Notes: generated by a model not told the origin, from the sequence alone. Shown: positions 8,830 to 20,845, counted from the stretch's first letter. The stretch: DNA of 64,000 bases from Duganella sp. sic0402 (GCF_019219065.1 NZ_JAHUWK010000009.1:62001-126000); one strand, 5' to 3'. Numbers and translations are program-made.

Positions 8830-10287
8830 TTAGTAAGGCACGTTCACCGGTACCGGGGACAGCGTATTGTTGCCGTTGCCCAGTTGGCCGTCGGTATTGC
8901 TGCCCCAGGTCCACAGCGTGCCGTCGGCGCGCAGCGCGGAGGTATGCTCAAGGCCTGCGCTGACCGACTTCCAGGTCTGCAAAGTACCGATCTGTACCGG
9001 GAACAGGCTGTCGGTGCTGCCGTTACCCAGCTGCCCGTTGGCGTTCGAACCCCAGGCCCACAGCGTGCCGTCGTTGCGCACACCGATACTGTGGGTGTCG
9101 CCGCCCGCGACCTGCGACCAGCGGGTCGAGGTGTCGACCGGCACCGGCGCCGATTGCAGCGCCGTGCCGCTGTTGCCCAACTGGCCGGACGCGTTGACGC
9201 CCCAGGCATACAGCGAGCCATCGGTGCGGATGCCCAGCGAGTGGGCAGTGCCGGCGGCAACCGACAGCCAGGTTGCGCTGCCGATTTGCACCGGCGCAGT
9301 CACGGCGGACCCCGAAGCCACGCCATTGCCGACCTGGCCCGATTCATTCGCACCCCAGCCCCACAGGGTCTGGCCGGTCGCCTGGATGCCCAGGCTGTGG
9401 TCGCCGGCGGCGGCCACGGAATTCCAGCTGGCCGTGCCAATCTTGGTCGGCATTAGCTTGTCGACCAGGGTGCCATCGCCCAGCTGGCCGGCATAGTTGC
9501 CGCCCCAGGCCCACAGCGTGCTGACGCTGGTCGGGTTGGTGCCGGTGGTGGTGGTGGTTTGCAGCGCCAGCACGTGCGACTTGCCGGCCGCCACTGCGGT
9601 CCAGATTTTCAGCGTGCCAATTTGTTTCGGCACCAGGCTGCTGTTTTGCGTGCCATCGCCCAGCTGGCCGTTCTTGTTGTAGCCCCAGGTCCACAGGGTG
9701 CCATCGGTACGGATCGCCACCACGAATTGGTGACCAACCGCCACCTGTTTCCACAGGGTGCTATTGCCCGAAACGGTCACTGGCGCATTGCGCGAGGTGC
9801 TGCTGCCATCGCCCAGCTGGCCCTGGATGTTGGAACCCCAGCTATACAGCTTGCCATCCGCCTTGAGCGCGACAGTCTGGTTGCCGCCGGAGCTGATCTG
9901 CGTCCACGGCGCAATCACGGTCAGGTCATAGGAACCGGAAATGCTGTCCGTGGTCGAGGTTGCGGTAATGGTTTCCTTGCCCACGCCCTTGGCCGTCACC
10001 AGGCCGCTGGTGGCGATGGTGGCAACCGTCGCGGCGCCAGACTTGGTCGCCCAGGTCAGGCCGGTCATGGTCTTGGTGCTGCCGTCCGAATAAGTACCGG
10101 TGGCAGTCAGCTGCTGGGTGGCGTTGACCGTCATGGTGGGCGACTGGGCGCCAGTGACGGCGATGCTTTTCAGCGTCACAGGGGTCGGCGTGCTGCTCTT
10201 GTTATCGTCGCCGCCACCGCCGCCGCATGCGGCCAGCACGGCGAACAGCGGCGCCAGCAAGAGGGATGAGAATTTAAAGTTTTTCAT
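8830..10287 (-). CDS. RCC1-repeat lipoprotein with an N-terminal Ig-like (Big2) domain
   Basis: The gene encodes 485 residues. A lipoprotein signal ends in LAAC (Cys21), followed by a glycine/aspartate-rich linker. A bacterial Ig-like Big2 domain (about 38-130, with [10 protein letters not shown] and GLVTAKGVG) comes next. Seven RCC1-type blades follow, each with a W-G-x-N-x-x-G-Q-L/V-G-(D/N)-G core such as [15 protein letters not shown]. Seven blades suit a closed beta-propeller. The protein is probably anchored to the outer membrane, facing outward or into the periplasm. Bacterial RCC1 proteins have no single known role, and adhesion or protein binding are guesses. The ATG at 10287 is chosen for the signal peptide and a GGAAG site. 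Confidence 0.88.
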   Translation of the reverse strand: MKNFKFSSLLLAPLFAVLAACGGGGGDDNKSSTPTPVTLKSIAVTGAQSPTMTVNATQQLTATGTYSDGSTKTMTGLTWATKSGAATVATIATSGLVTAKGVGKETITATSTTDSISGSYDLTVIAPWTQISSGGNQTVALKADGKLYSWGSNIQGQLGDGSSTSRNAPVTVSGNSTLWKQVAVGHQFVVAIRTDGTLWTWGYNKNGQLGDGTQNSSLVPKQIGTLKIWTAVAAGKSHVLALQTTTTTGTNPTSVSTLWAWGGNYAGQLGDGTLVDKLMPTKIGTASWNSVAAAGDHSLGIQATGQTLWGWGANESGQVGNGVASGSAVTAPVQIGSATWLSVAAGTAHSLGIRTDGSLYAWGVNASGQLGNSGTALQSAPVPVDTSTRWSQVAGGDTHSIGVRNDGTLWAWGSNANGQLGNGSTDSLFPVQIGTLQTWKSVSAGLEHTSALRADGTLWTWGSNTDGQLGNGNNTLSPVPVNVPY

Positions 10288-10380
10288 GATCTTCCAGTTC
10301 ACAGAATGAGGTCTGCGGAGCAAGCAGTGTAGCCCGGCATGGCGGCCCTGCATCGCAAGAGCAGGCCTGAATTATCCACC

Positions 10381-10408
10381 TTATTAAGCCTATACGGTTA
10401 TTTAACAA
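10381..10408 (-). promoter_or_regulatory. possible sigma70-type promoter for the RCC1 gene
   Basis: On the minus strand TTGTTA (10403-10408) and TAATAA (10381-10386) are 16 bases apart, in an AT-rich patch about 100 bases upstream of the start codon. The assignment rests on motif match only. Confidence 0.4.
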
Positions 10409-10431
10409 CATTTCTTTTGAGAACGGACGAA

Positions 10432-10457
10432 AAAAAAAGCACCCGAAGGTGCTTTTT
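10432..10457 (-). terminator. intrinsic terminator after the ygiQ-type gene
   Basis: On the minus strand AAAAAGCACC-TTCG-GGTGCTTTTT is followed by more T residues: a perfect stem with a stable TTCG tetraloop, just past the stop codon. Confidence 0.92.
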
Positions 10458-10464
10458 GGCGCAA

Positions 10465-12855
<2,391 letters not shown>

Positions 12856-12941
12856 GGGGCGGTATTGTACCGGAATTACCCCCACCACGCTCATGGGTGT
12901 TTGAAAAAAATCTTTTACTTTTCAAACACTTAGAAACAATG

Positions 12942-13217
12942 TCAAATTCCCATGTTTGACAAAATGGTACCCAGCTCGCGCAGCCCCGACTCCAGCTTGG
13001 GATGTTTGACGGCGAACTTGGCCGACAGTTCCTGGCTGCGCTCGGCCAGCCCATAGGTGCTGGACTCGCCCGGCGCAGGTTCGGCACCGCGTTCCAGCAG
13101 CGTTTTGATGTCGCCGTCCAGCTGTCGCAGCAGGTCCTGCAGTTCCTCATCGATAGGACCGGCATTGGCCAGATTGGCATGCAGGCTTTTGAGCGAGGTT
13201 TTCAGATTGCTGTCCAT
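12942..13217 (-). CDS. DUF4404 family small protein
   Basis: A 91-residue, probably helical, soluble protein: MDSNLKTSLKSLHANL at the front and LSAKFAVKHPKLESGLRELG near the end. It matches the DUF4404 family by eye, whose function is unknown. The ATG at 13217 is chosen because GGGAAA lies just upstream. A longer frame to 13271 would overlap the neighbouring gene. It follows a VF530-type gene by 13 bases and is probably co-transcribed with it. Confidence 0.75.
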   Translation of the reverse strand: MDSNLKTSLKSLHANLANAGPIDEELQDLLRQLDGDIKTLLERGAEPAPGESSTYGLAERSQELSAKFAVKHPKLESGLRELGTILSNMGI

Positions 13218-13230
13218 AATATTTCCCAGT

Positions 13231-13434
13231 TTAGAATGTGGTGGCCAGGTACAGCGCTTCGACCTGTTCACGGGCCCACGGCGTCTTGCGCAGGAATTTC
13301 AGGCTGGACTTGATGCTCGGATCGCTGCGGAAGCAATTGATGTCGATCCGCCGCGCCAGTTGCTCCCAGCCATAGTATTCCTGCAAACGGGTCACGATCG
13401 CTTCCAGCGTGACGCCATGTAATTGGTTGTTCAT
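13231..13434 (-). CDS. VF530 family (DUF2132) small DNA-binding protein
   Basis: A 67-residue protein starting [23 protein letters not shown], with the family core [32 protein letters not shown]530/DUF2132 proteins are small, conserved and double-stranded-DNA-binding by structure of the founding member. Their role is not settled. The DUF4404 gene lies directly downstream, and the upstream side is shut off by a terminator. Confidence 0.88.
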   Translation of the reverse strand: MNNQLHGVTLEAIVTRLQEYYGWEQLARRIDINCFRSDPSIKSSLKFLRKTPWAREQVEALYLATTF

Positions 13435-13446
13435 ATCTTACTCAAA

Positions 13447-13492
13447 AATCAAAAGGGCCGACTTTGATTCTACACAAATCAAAGCCGGCCCC
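13447..13492 (-). terminator. intrinsic terminator after the M3 peptidase pair
   Basis: Long inverted repeat (GGGCCGACTTTGATT pairing with AATCAAAGCCGGCCC, one mismatch) with a short loop. On the minus strand it is followed by TTTTGATTTTT. It separates the peptidase operon from the VF530 gene. Confidence 0.88.
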
Positions 13493-13513
13493 GGTGTGGG
13501 ACTTAACGAAACA

Positions 13514-15640
13514 TTACTTTTCGGTCAAGCCACGGCGCTCCAGCAGCGGCTCGATCCTGGCGTCGCGGCCGCGGAAGTTGCGGTACATCTCCATCGCGTC
13601 CATGGTGCCGCCTTTCGACAGCAGCATCTTGCGGAAGTAGTCGCCGTTTTCGCGGGTCATGCCACCGTTTTCGTTGAACCATTCGACCGCGTCGGCGTCC
13701 AGCTTCTCTGCCCACAGATAACCGTAGTAGCCAGCCGAATAGCCGCCGGCGAAGGTGTGCGAGAAGTAGGTGGTGCGGTAGCGTGGCGGTACCGGCGCGT
13801 AATCGACACCGGCTTCCTTCAGCGCAGCCGCTTCAAAACCCAGCACGTCGGCCGGGATTTGCGACACGCCCAGCTGGTGCCATTTCTGGTCCAGGATCGA
13901 GGCCGCCAGGTACTCGGTGGTACGGAAGCCTTCGTTGAATTTCTTCGATGCGATCACCTTGTCCAGCAGCTGTTGCGGGATGGCCTCACCGGTCTGATAG
14001 TGCTTGGCGTAGTTGGCCAGCACCACAGGATTGACCGACCACATTTCATTGACCTGCGACGGGAACTCGACGTAATCGCGCGGCACGCGGGTGCCGGCGA
14101 AGCGCGGGTATTTCACGTTGGAGAACATGCCGTGCAGCGCGTGGCCGAATTCATGGAACAGGGTGCGCAGTTCGTCGAAGGTCAGCAGCGTTGGCTCGCC
14201 ATCGGCCGGCTTCGGAATATTCAGGTGATTCGCCACCACCGGACGGGTGCCCATCAGCGACGATTGCGATACATAGGCATTCATCCAGGCGCCGCCGCGC
14301 TTGTTGGAGCGGGCGTAGAAGTCGGCGATGAAGATGGCCAGCTGCTTGCCGTCGGCGTCGAACACGTCGAACACGCGCACGTCCGGATCGTACACCGGCA
14401 GGTCCTTGCGCTCCTTGAACGACAGGCCATACACCTTGTTGGCGGCGAAGAACACGCCGTTGGTCAGCACGCTGTTCAGTTCGAAATACGGACGCAGCTC
14501 GTTCTGGTCGAAGTTGAAGCGTTCGGCCTTCACCTTGTCGCTGTAGAACGACCAGTCATGCGCGGCCAGCTGGAAGCCGCCGTTGGCCTTGTCGATCGCC
14601 TGCTGGATCTCGGCGCCTTCTTTTTTGGCGTTGCTGACAGCCGGCTTGGCCAGCTCGCCCAGCAGATTGTTGACCGCGGTGGTGTCGTGCGCGGTCTGGT
14701 CTTCCAGCGAATACGCGGCGAAGTTAGGATAGCCCATCAGCGCGGCTTTTTCAGCGCGCAGCTTGACCGTGTCCAGCACCACCTTGGTGTTGTCGAACGT
14801 GCCGCCATGGCTGCCGCGCGCCAGCGACAGCGCCATCAGCTTCTCGCGCACCGCGCGGTTGGTCAGCACCGCCAGGTTGGCCTGGCCAGTGGTGTTCACC
14901 ACCGGGATCAGGAACTTGCCTGGCTGGCCTTTGGCGGCGGCAGCCTTGGCGGCGGCGTCAATCGCCTTGTCCGACATGCCGGCCAGTTCCTCGCGGGTGT
15001 CGACCACCAGCGCCGAGGCGTTGGCTTCTTCCAGCACGTTCTGCGCGAAGGTGGTTTGCAGTTTCGCCAGTTCGGCATTCATCGATTTCAGCTTGGCCTT
15101 GTCGGCATCCGACAGCTGCGCGCCGGCGCGCACGAAATCGGTGTGGTAGCGTTCCAGCAGATACTTGGACTCGGCATCCAGGTGCAGCTTGTCGCGCTGG
15201 TCGTACAGCGACTTGATGCGTGCATACAGCTTGCCGTTGAGGCGGATGGCATCGCTGTGCGCGGCCAGTTTCGGCGACAGATCGCGCTCCAGCGCCTTGA
15301 AGGTGTCGTTGGTGTTGGCGCCGGACAGGTTGCCGAACACGCTGGAGACGCGCGACAGCAGCTGGCCGGACTTTTCCATCGCCACGATGGTGTTGTCGAA
15401 GGTCGCAGCCTTCTTGTTGTTGGCAATGGCCTGGATCTCGGCGGCTTGCTGGCGCATGCCTTCGGCGAACGCCGGCGCGTAATCTTCGTTCTTGATCTTG
15501 TCGAAAACAGGATAGTTGAACGGCAGCGTGCTGACCTTGGCGAACGGATTCGATGCCGGCAGCATCGATGCAGCTTCCGCGTGGGCGGCGCCGAATACGG
15601 CCACTACGCTGGCGGCCAGAATGATGTTGGTGTGGTTCAT
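13514..15640 (-). CDS. secreted M3 family zinc metallopeptidase (peptidyl-dipeptidase type), copy 2
   Basis: M3 enzymes are thimet-oligopeptidase/Dcp-like and cut short peptides. This 708-residue protein has an N-terminal signal peptide ending AEA, so it should act in the periplasm or outside. The zinc motif HEFGH is at 496-500, within FHEFGHALHG, with a glutamate ligand about 25 residues on. The C-terminal substrate-binding part has RYRTTYFSHTFAGGYSAGYYGYLW. It lies 26 bases downstream of a close paralogue, with AAGGATAA as ribosome-binding site, and both share the terminator at 13447-13492. Family members are often cytoplasmic, so the secreted form is worth noting. Confidence 0.95.
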   Translation of the reverse strand: MNHTNIILAASVVAVFGAAHAEAASMLPASNPFAKVSTLPFNYPVFDKIKNEDYAPAFAEGMRQQAAEIQAIANNKKAATFDNTIVAMEKSGQLLSRVSSVFGNLSGANTNDTFKALERDLSPKLAAHSDAIRLNGKLYARIKSLYDQRDKLHLDAESKYLLERYHTDFVRAGAQLSDADKAKLKSMNAELAKLQTTFAQNVLEEANASALVVDTREELAGMSDKAIDAAAKAAAAKGQPGKFLIPVVNTTGQANLAVLTNRAVREKLMALSLARGSHGGTFDNTKVVLDTVKLRAEKAALMGYPNFAAYSLEDQTAHDTTAVNNLLGELAKPAVSNAKKEGAEIQQAIDKANGGFQLAAHDWSFYSDKVKAERFNFDQNELRPYFELNSVLTNGVFFAANKVYGLSFKERKDLPVYDPDVRVFDVFDADGKQLAIFIADFYARSNKRGGAWMNAYVSQSSLMGTRPVVANHLNIPKPADGEPTLLTFDELRTLFHEFGHALHGMFSNVKYPRFAGTRVPRDYVEFPSQVNEMWSVNPVVLANYAKHYQTGEAIPQQLLDKVIASKKFNEGFRTTEYLAASILDQKWHQLGVSQIPADVLGFEAAALKEAGVDYAPVPPRYRTTYFSHTFAGGYSAGYYGYLWAEKLDADAVEWFNENGGMTRENGDYFRKMLLSKGGTMDAMEMYRNFRGRDARIEPLLERRGLTEK

Positions 15641-15666
15641 GCAGTTATCCTTATAAACTATTTATA

Positions 15667-17796
15667 TCAATTACCGGTCAGGCCACGGCGCTCCAGCAGC
15701 GGCTCGATCACCGGATCGCGGCCACGGAAGTTGCGGAACAAATTCATTGCATCGTCGGTGCCGCCGCGCGACAGCAGCTTGGCGCGGAACCAGTCGCCGT
15801 TCTTGCGTTGCAGGCCGCCGTTTTCCTTGAACCATTCGACCGTATCGGCATCCAGCTTTTCCGACCACAGGTAGGCGTAGTAGCCGGCCGAATAACCGCC
15901 GGAGAAGCTGTGCGAGAAGTAGGTAGTGCGGTAGCGCGGCGGCACCGGTGCGAAGTCCACGCCCATGTCCTTCAGCGACTTGGCTTCAAAGCCCAGCACA
16001 TCGGCCGGGATTTGCGCCGGGGTCAGCTGGTGCCAGCGCTGGTCCAGCAGCGACGCAGCCAGGTACTCGGTGGTCATGAAGCCCTGGTTGAATTTCTTCG
16101 ACGCGATTACCTTGTCCAGCAGTTCCTTCGGCATCGGCGCACCGGTTTTGTAATGCTTGGCGTAGTTGGTCAGCACTTCCGGCCACACGGCCCACATCTC
16201 GTTCACTTGCGATGGATATTCAACGAAATCGCGCGGCACGCTGGTGCCGGAGAAGCGCGGATACTTCACGCTGGAGAACATGCCGTGCAGCGCGTGGCCG
16301 AATTCGTGGAAGGCGGTCTTCACTTCATCGTAGGTCAGCAGGGTCGGCTCGCCGGCTGGCGGCTTTGGAATATTCAGGTGATTCGCCACCACCGAGTGGG
16401 TGCCCAGCAGCGACGATTGCGACACATACTCGTTCATCCACGCGCCGCCCTGCTTGTTGGAGCGGGCGTACATATCCGCCAGGAAGATCGCCAGCTGCTT
16501 GCCATCGGCGTCGAATACATCGAACACGCGCACGTCCGGGTTGTACACCGGCAGGTCCTTGCGCTCTTTGAACGACAGGCCGTACAGCTTGTTGGCGGCG
16601 TAGAACACGCCGTTGATCAGCACATTATCCAGCTCGAAGTAAGGCTTGAGCTGGTTCTCGTCGAAGGCGAAGCGCTGCGCGCGCACCTTGTCGGTGTAAT
16701 AGGCCCAGTCGGCGGCGGCGATCTGGAAACCGCCTTTTTCAGCATCGACCACGGCTTGCAGGTCGGCCGCTTCCTTCTTCGCATTGTTGACGGCCGGCTT
16801 GGCCAGTTCGCCCAGCAGCTTGTTGACCGAGGCGGTGTCGTGCGCGGTCTGGTCTTCCAGCGAGTAGGCGGCGAAGTTGGCGTAGCCCAGCAACGTGGCT
16901 TTCTCGGCGCGCGCCTTGGCGATCTTCAGCACCAGCTCACGGTTGTCGTACTCGCCGCCATGGCTGCCGCGCGCCAGCGACAAGGCCATCAGCTTCTCGC
17001 GCACTGCGCGGTTGGTCAGTTCCGCCAGCGGTGGCTGGCCCGAGGTGTTGACCACGGCGACGAAGAATTTGCCATCCAGTCCCTTGGCCTTGGCCGCAGC
17101 GGCGGCGGCATCGATGGCGGCGTCGCTCATGCCAGCCAGGTCGGCGCGGTTGTCGACCACCAGGCCGGACGCATTGGTTTCTTTCAGTACGTTCTGGGTG
17201 AACGCGGTTTGCAGCTTGGCGATATCGCCGTTGACCGCTTTCAGCTTGGTCTTGTCGGCGGCCGACAGCTTGGCGCCTGCGCGCACGAAGTCGGTGTGGT
17301 AGCGTTCCAGCAGGTGCTTGGATTCAGCATCGAGCTTCAGCGCATCGCGCTTTTCGTACAGCGACTTCACGCGCGCCCACAGCTTCGGATTCAGGTAGAT
17401 GGCGTCGCTGTGCGCGGCCAGCTTGGGCGACATTTCACTGTCGATCGCATCCAGCTTGTCGTTGGTGTTGGCGCCTTGCAGGTTGTAGAACACGGTCTGC
17501 ACGCGGATCAGCAGTGCGCCGGATTTTTCCATCGCCACGATGGTGTTGTCGAAACCCGGCGCAGCCTTGCTGTTGGCGATGGCATCGACTTCCTTCAGCT
17601 GCTGGCGCATGCCTTCGTTGAACGCCGGGATGAAATGCTCGTCCTTGATCTTGTCGAAGGCCGGATAGTGGAATGGCAGGGTGCTGGCGGCGGCCAGCGG
17701 ATTACCGGCCAAAGGGGCGGCCGGCGCGGCCAGTACGGTGTGCGAAAACGCCACGCCCAGGGCGGCGGCAACGACAAGCATATGAGGACGGGTCAT
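15667..17796 (-). CDS. secreted M3 family zinc metallopeptidase (peptidyl-dipeptidase type), copy 1
   Basis: First gene of the tandem M3 pair, 709 residues. It has a signal peptide (MTRPHMLVVAAALGVAFSH..., ending LAAP) and the zinc motif HEFGH at 497-501. The C-terminal block RYRTTYFSHSFSGGYSAGYYAYLW matches its neighbour. Well over half of the residues match copy 2 along the whole length, so the pair arose by duplication. Differences concentrate in the N-terminal third and in surface stretches. Both active sites look intact, so both should be working peptidases, perhaps with different peptide preferences. Confidence 0.95.
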   Translation of the reverse strand: MTRPHMLVVAAALGVAFSHTVLAAPAAPLAGNPLAAASTLPFHYPAFDKIKDEHFIPAFNEGMRQQLKEVDAIANSKAAPGFDNTIVAMEKSGALLIRVQTVFYNLQGANTNDKLDAIDSEMSPKLAAHSDAIYLNPKLWARVKSLYEKRDALKLDAESKHLLERYHTDFVRAGAKLSAADKTKLKAVNGDIAKLQTAFTQNVLKETNASGLVVDNRADLAGMSDAAIDAAAAAAKAKGLDGKFFVAVVNTSGQPPLAELTNRAVREKLMALSLARGSHGGEYDNRELVLKIAKARAEKATLLGYANFAAYSLEDQTAHDTASVNKLLGELAKPAVNNAKKEAADLQAVVDAEKGGFQIAAADWAYYTDKVRAQRFAFDENQLKPYFELDNVLINGVFYAANKLYGLSFKERKDLPVYNPDVRVFDVFDADGKQLAIFLADMYARSNKQGGAWMNEYVSQSSLLGTHSVVANHLNIPKPPAGEPTLLTYDEVKTAFHEFGHALHGMFSSVKYPRFSGTSVPRDFVEYPSQVNEMWAVWPEVLTNYAKHYKTGAPMPKELLDKVIASKKFNQGFMTTEYLAASLLDQRWHQLTPAQIPADVLGFEAKSLKDMGVDFAPVPPRYRTTYFSHSFSGGYSAGYYAYLWSEKLDADTVEWFKENGGLQRKNGDWFRAKLLSRGGTDDAMNLFRNFRGRDPVIEPLLERRGLTGN

Positions 17797-18022
17797 GAAG
17801 ATCTCTTTCTCTTATGAAGGCAGGGAAAAATGCTGAGGCGCTCAAAGCTCAGCATGGAAGCGTCAGATCATAGCAGCGCCACGCCAGGGGAGTCACTGGC
17901 AAAAAATGCTGCACTGCACTTTCTTGGAATCACTGGGTATTTTCCGAAGAATACTTTGCCTCAGCGGAAATTACCGCCGGATGCGACGGTAAAACCTGCA
18001 ATGCACCAGTGCAATATCCAGC

Positions 18023-18613
18023 TCAGCGCTTGAACAGCGCCTCGATGCGGCGTTCCGGGAAGAACCACAGGATGGCGACCAGAATGTAGAGGCTGAACGA
18101 AATCCACACATGCAGGAAGGCGGTGAAAATCGCCAGCAGATACAGCGCCACTGAGGCATAGCCCTTGCGCTCCTTGGCCAGCGCGATAGTGATGACGGCG
18201 TCGCTGGGATTGCACACGATCAGGGCTTTCTCCAGCAAGGTGTAGGCGATGGCCGACATGAACAACATCGCGCCATACATCGCCACCGTCAGCGGCGCAA
18301 AATCGTTTTCGCCCATCCAGCCGGTGGTGAACGGCACCAGCGACAGCCAGAACAGCAAATGCAGATTGGCCCACAGCACGCGGCCGTCAACCACCGAGGA
18401 GGCAGTTAACATGTGGTGATGGTTATTCCAGAAGATGCCCACGTAGACAAAGCTCAGCACATAGCTGCAGAACACCGGCAGCACCGATTCCAGCGCCGCC
18501 AGGTCCGCCCCATGCGGCGCCTTCAACTCCAGCACCATGATCGTGATGATGATCGCGATCACGCCATCGCTAAACGCTTCCAACCGGTTCTTACCCACAA
18601 TCGCCCTCTTCAT
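18023..18613 (-). CDS. TMEM175 family (DUF1211) potassium-channel-like membrane protein
   Basis: This 196-residue protein has about six hydrophobic helices and the family signature RLEAFSDGVIAIIITIMVLE in the first helix (the R-x3-FSDG motif). Bacterial TMEM175 proteins form potassium-permeable channels without the usual TVGYG filter. The ATG at 18613 places this motif about ten residues from the N-terminus, as in the family. An upstream in-frame ATG at 18664 adds a polar stretch that does not fit. A weak hairpin lies past the stop. It stands alone. Confidence 0.88.
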   Translation of the reverse strand: MKRAIVGKNRLEAFSDGVIAIIITIMVLELKAPHGADLAALESVLPVFCSYVLSFVYVGIFWNNHHHMLTASSVVDGRVLWANLHLLFWLSLVPFTTGWMGENDFAPLTVAMYGAMLFMSAIAYTLLEKALIVCNPSDAVITIALAKERKGYASVALYLLAIFTAFLHVWISFSLYILVAILWFFPERRIEALFKR

Positions 18614-18784
18614 CGCAAATATGCCGTCTCGGCGATGCAGAGTATAGACGGTCAGGCGCAGCACATGGCTATGACATTTGTCTGAGGGGAGTGCGACATT
18701 ACAAGTTCGAGAGCTTGCGATATTGCATTGGACAAATTGCCAAATCCGCCATATTCTGAATTTTTCAACCTACCCTCATCCACC

Positions 18785-20392
18785 ATGTCGCGTTTGATTA
18801 TTGTTCCTTTGATGCTTGCCGCGCTGTCGCCGGCCATCGCCGCCGAGTCCACCTCCCGCATCGCGGCCGTCGTCAATTTCGACACTTGCGCCAAGCCGGA
18901 ATGGCCGAAAGAGGCGCTGCGCAAGGAACAGGGCGGCAAGGTCACGCTGAGCTTTCTGATCGGTGCCGATGGCACGGTCAATGACGCAAAAGTGCTGAGT
19001 TCCAGCGGCTATCCGCTGCTGGATGAGGCGGCGCGCGAAGGCATCCGCAAATGCCGCTTCACGCCCGCCAGCGTGAATGGCGTGCCGCAGGAAGGCTGGC
19101 AGATGATGCAATACGTCTGGCTGCTGGAACAAAAGCCGCGCCCGCCCAGCCAGTACTTCGCCGCCGCCCAGGCAGGCGACCGCGACGCCTTGTTCGCCCT
19201 GGCGCAGGAATACAGCGCCGGCATGACCGATGAAGTCGCCGACGTCAACCGCATGCTGCAAGCGCTATCGGTGAGTACCGCCGCCGCGCAATTTGAACTG
19301 GCCACCCGCCTGTACCAGGGACGCGGCGCGCGGCTCAACCGCGCCGAAGCGCTGAGCTGGTATCGCTTGTCGGCAGACGCCGGCTATGCCCCGGCACAGG
19401 AACGCATCGGCGCCTTCCTCGACTACGGCACCATGGGTCTGCAACGCGACAGCAAAACCGCGATGAGCTGGTATCTGAAAGCCGCCGCCCAAGGCAATCA
19501 CGAGGCGGAAAACGCGCTGGGCGTGATGTACCACAACGCCCGCGACCTACCGCGCGACTATGCCAAGGCCGCCGAGTGGTACGCCAAGGCGGTGGGCGGC
19601 GGCAATACCTGGGGTCAGGCCAACCTGGGCCGGCTGTACCTGCGCGGCCAGGGCGTGGAAAAGAATCCGGCCGAAGCGCTGCGCCTGCTGCACCTGGCCG
19701 CCGACAAGAATAACCACGCCGCCGAAGGCGACCTGGCGCTGATGTATTTCAACGGCCTGGGTGTGGACGCCGACGACGCCACCGCCATCCGGCTGCTGCG
19801 CCACGCCGCCATCGGTGGCGATACGATGGCGCAGCTGCGGCTGGCGGGCGCGCTGAACTACGGCGTGCGCATGCCGGCCAACACCACCGAGGGCGTGGGC
19901 TGGCTGCGCAAGGTCGCCGATAGCGGCAATGCCACCGGCCTCAATAATCTCGGCTATGCCTATGAAATCGGCCGTGGCGTCGAACAGAACTACGCCACCG
20001 CGCGCGGCCTGTACCTGCAGGCCGTGGCCAAGCAAAACGGCAACGCCGAGGCCGCGCTGGGCGGTCTGTACGAGCAGGGACGCGGCGGCGCCACCGAGTT
20101 ATCCAGGGCGATCGAGCTGTATCAGGCCGCCGTCAGCCACAACAATGCCGACGGCATGCAGCGCCTGGCGAAATTGCACGAAACCGGGCAGGGCGTGGAA
20201 CGCAACCTCGCCCAGGCCCGTCTGCTGTACAACCGTGCGGCCGAACTGCATAACGCCGCCGCGATGCGCCGCCTGGCCTCTGCTTACCAGAACGGCGAAC
20301 TGGGCCTGGATGCGGACCCGGTCAAAGCGGCGGAATGGCGGCAGAAAGCCATCGAGGCCAGCGCCCGGCAAACCAATCCGTTCCAGCTCTGA
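18785..20392 (+). CDS. secreted TonB-C-terminal domain fused to Sel1 repeats (large copy)
   Basis: The gene encodes 535 residues. A signal peptide (1-21, ending AIAAE) leads to a TonB-C-terminal-like domain (about 28-115) with KPEWPKEALRKEQGGKVTLS, FLIGADGTVNDAKV and GIRKCRFTPASVNG. About ten Sel1-like repeats of 36 residues follow (pattern A-x2-WY-x-A-A-x2-G-N-x2-A), running to the C-terminus. There is no proline-rich spacer and no uncleaved ExbB-docking anchor, so this is not a standard energy transducer. It is probably a periplasmic scaffold. A smaller homologue lies at 20980-22167. The ATG at 18785 is chosen because the signal peptide starts there. Confidence 0.88.
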   Translation: MSRLIIVPLMLAALSPAIAAESTSRIAAVVNFDTCAKPEWPKEALRKEQGGKVTLSFLIGADGTVNDAKVLSSSGYPLLDEAAREGIRKCRFTPASVNGVPQEGWQMMQYVWLLEQKPRPPSQYFAAAQAGDRDALFALAQEYSAGMTDEVADVNRMLQALSVSTAAAQFELATRLYQGRGARLNRAEALSWYRLSADAGYAPAQERIGAFLDYGTMGLQRDSKTAMSWYLKAAAQGNHEAENALGVMYHNARDLPRDYAKAAEWYAKAVGGGNTWGQANLGRLYLRGQGVEKNPAEALRLLHLAADKNNHAAEGDLALMYFNGLGVDADDATAIRLLRHAAIGGDTMAQLRLAGALNYGVRMPANTTEGVGWLRKVADSGNATGLNNLGYAYEIGRGVEQNYATARGLYLQAVAKQNGNAEAALGGLYEQGRGGATELSRAIELYQAAVSHNNADGMQRLAKLHETGQGVERNLAQARLLYNRAAELHNAAAMRRLASAYQNGELGLDADPVKAAEWRQKAIEASARQTNPFQL

Positions 20393-20398
20393 CGCGGC

Positions 20399-20845
20399 TT
20401 ATTCGCGAATCTCGGCTTCCACCAGCTGCGCCAGCAGCAGCAGCGATTCCTGCCAGCCGAGATAGCAGGCTTCAGCCGGGATGACGGCCGGTATGCCCTC
20501 CTGCACCACCGTCATCTCGACGCCACAGAACACGTCACGCAGCGTGACCGTGGTCTGCATCTGGCCCGGCAGGTTGGGATCGTCAAACACGGCGCTGTAG
20601 CGCAGCTTGGCGCCTGGCGTCAGCTCCAGGTATTCGCCACCGAAAGAATGGCTGTCGCCCGTGGTGAAATTGGTGAACGACATGCGGTAGGCGCCGCCCA
20701 CCCTGGCATCCAGCTGATGCACCTTGCCGATGAAGCCATGCGGCGGCAGCCATTTGGCCAGCGCATCCGGGTCGAGAAAGGCGCGGTAGACGCGCTCAGC
20801 GCTGGACTTGAGCACGCGATGCAGTTGCACGGTATTGGCGGTCAT
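20399..20845 (-). CDS. SRPBCC (AHSA1/START-like) family protein
   Basis: A 148-residue single-domain protein of the SRPBCC fold: VYRAFLDPDALAKWLPPHGF near the N-terminus, then GGAYRMSFTNFTTGDSHSFGG and a C-terminal helix CYLGWQESLLLLAQLVE. These proteins have a deep hydrophobic pocket and are often stress-linked or antibiotic-cyclase-like. No ligand can be assigned. It converges on the large TonB/Sel1 gene with 6 bases between stops and diverges from the small one. Confidence 0.88.
   Translation of the reverse strand: MTANTVQLHRVLKSSAERVYRAFLDPDALAKWLPPHGFIGKVHQLDARVGGAYRMSFTNFTTGDSHSFGGEYLELTPGAKLRYSAVFDDPNLPGQMQTTVTLRDVFCGVEMTVVQEGIPAVIPAEACYLGWQESLLLLAQLVEAEIRE

Noticed and set aside
13409-17817. 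Two very long plus-strand open frames opposite the M3 peptidase genes
   Set aside because: They are mirror frames of the real genes: Ala/Arg/Gln/Val-rich, with no family match. High-GC coding DNA often leaves the complementary frame open.
17797-18022. Intergenic stretch as a possible small RNA or gene
   Set aside because: It holds only weak inverted repeats, no ribosome-binding site plus frame, and no clear promoter-terminator pair.
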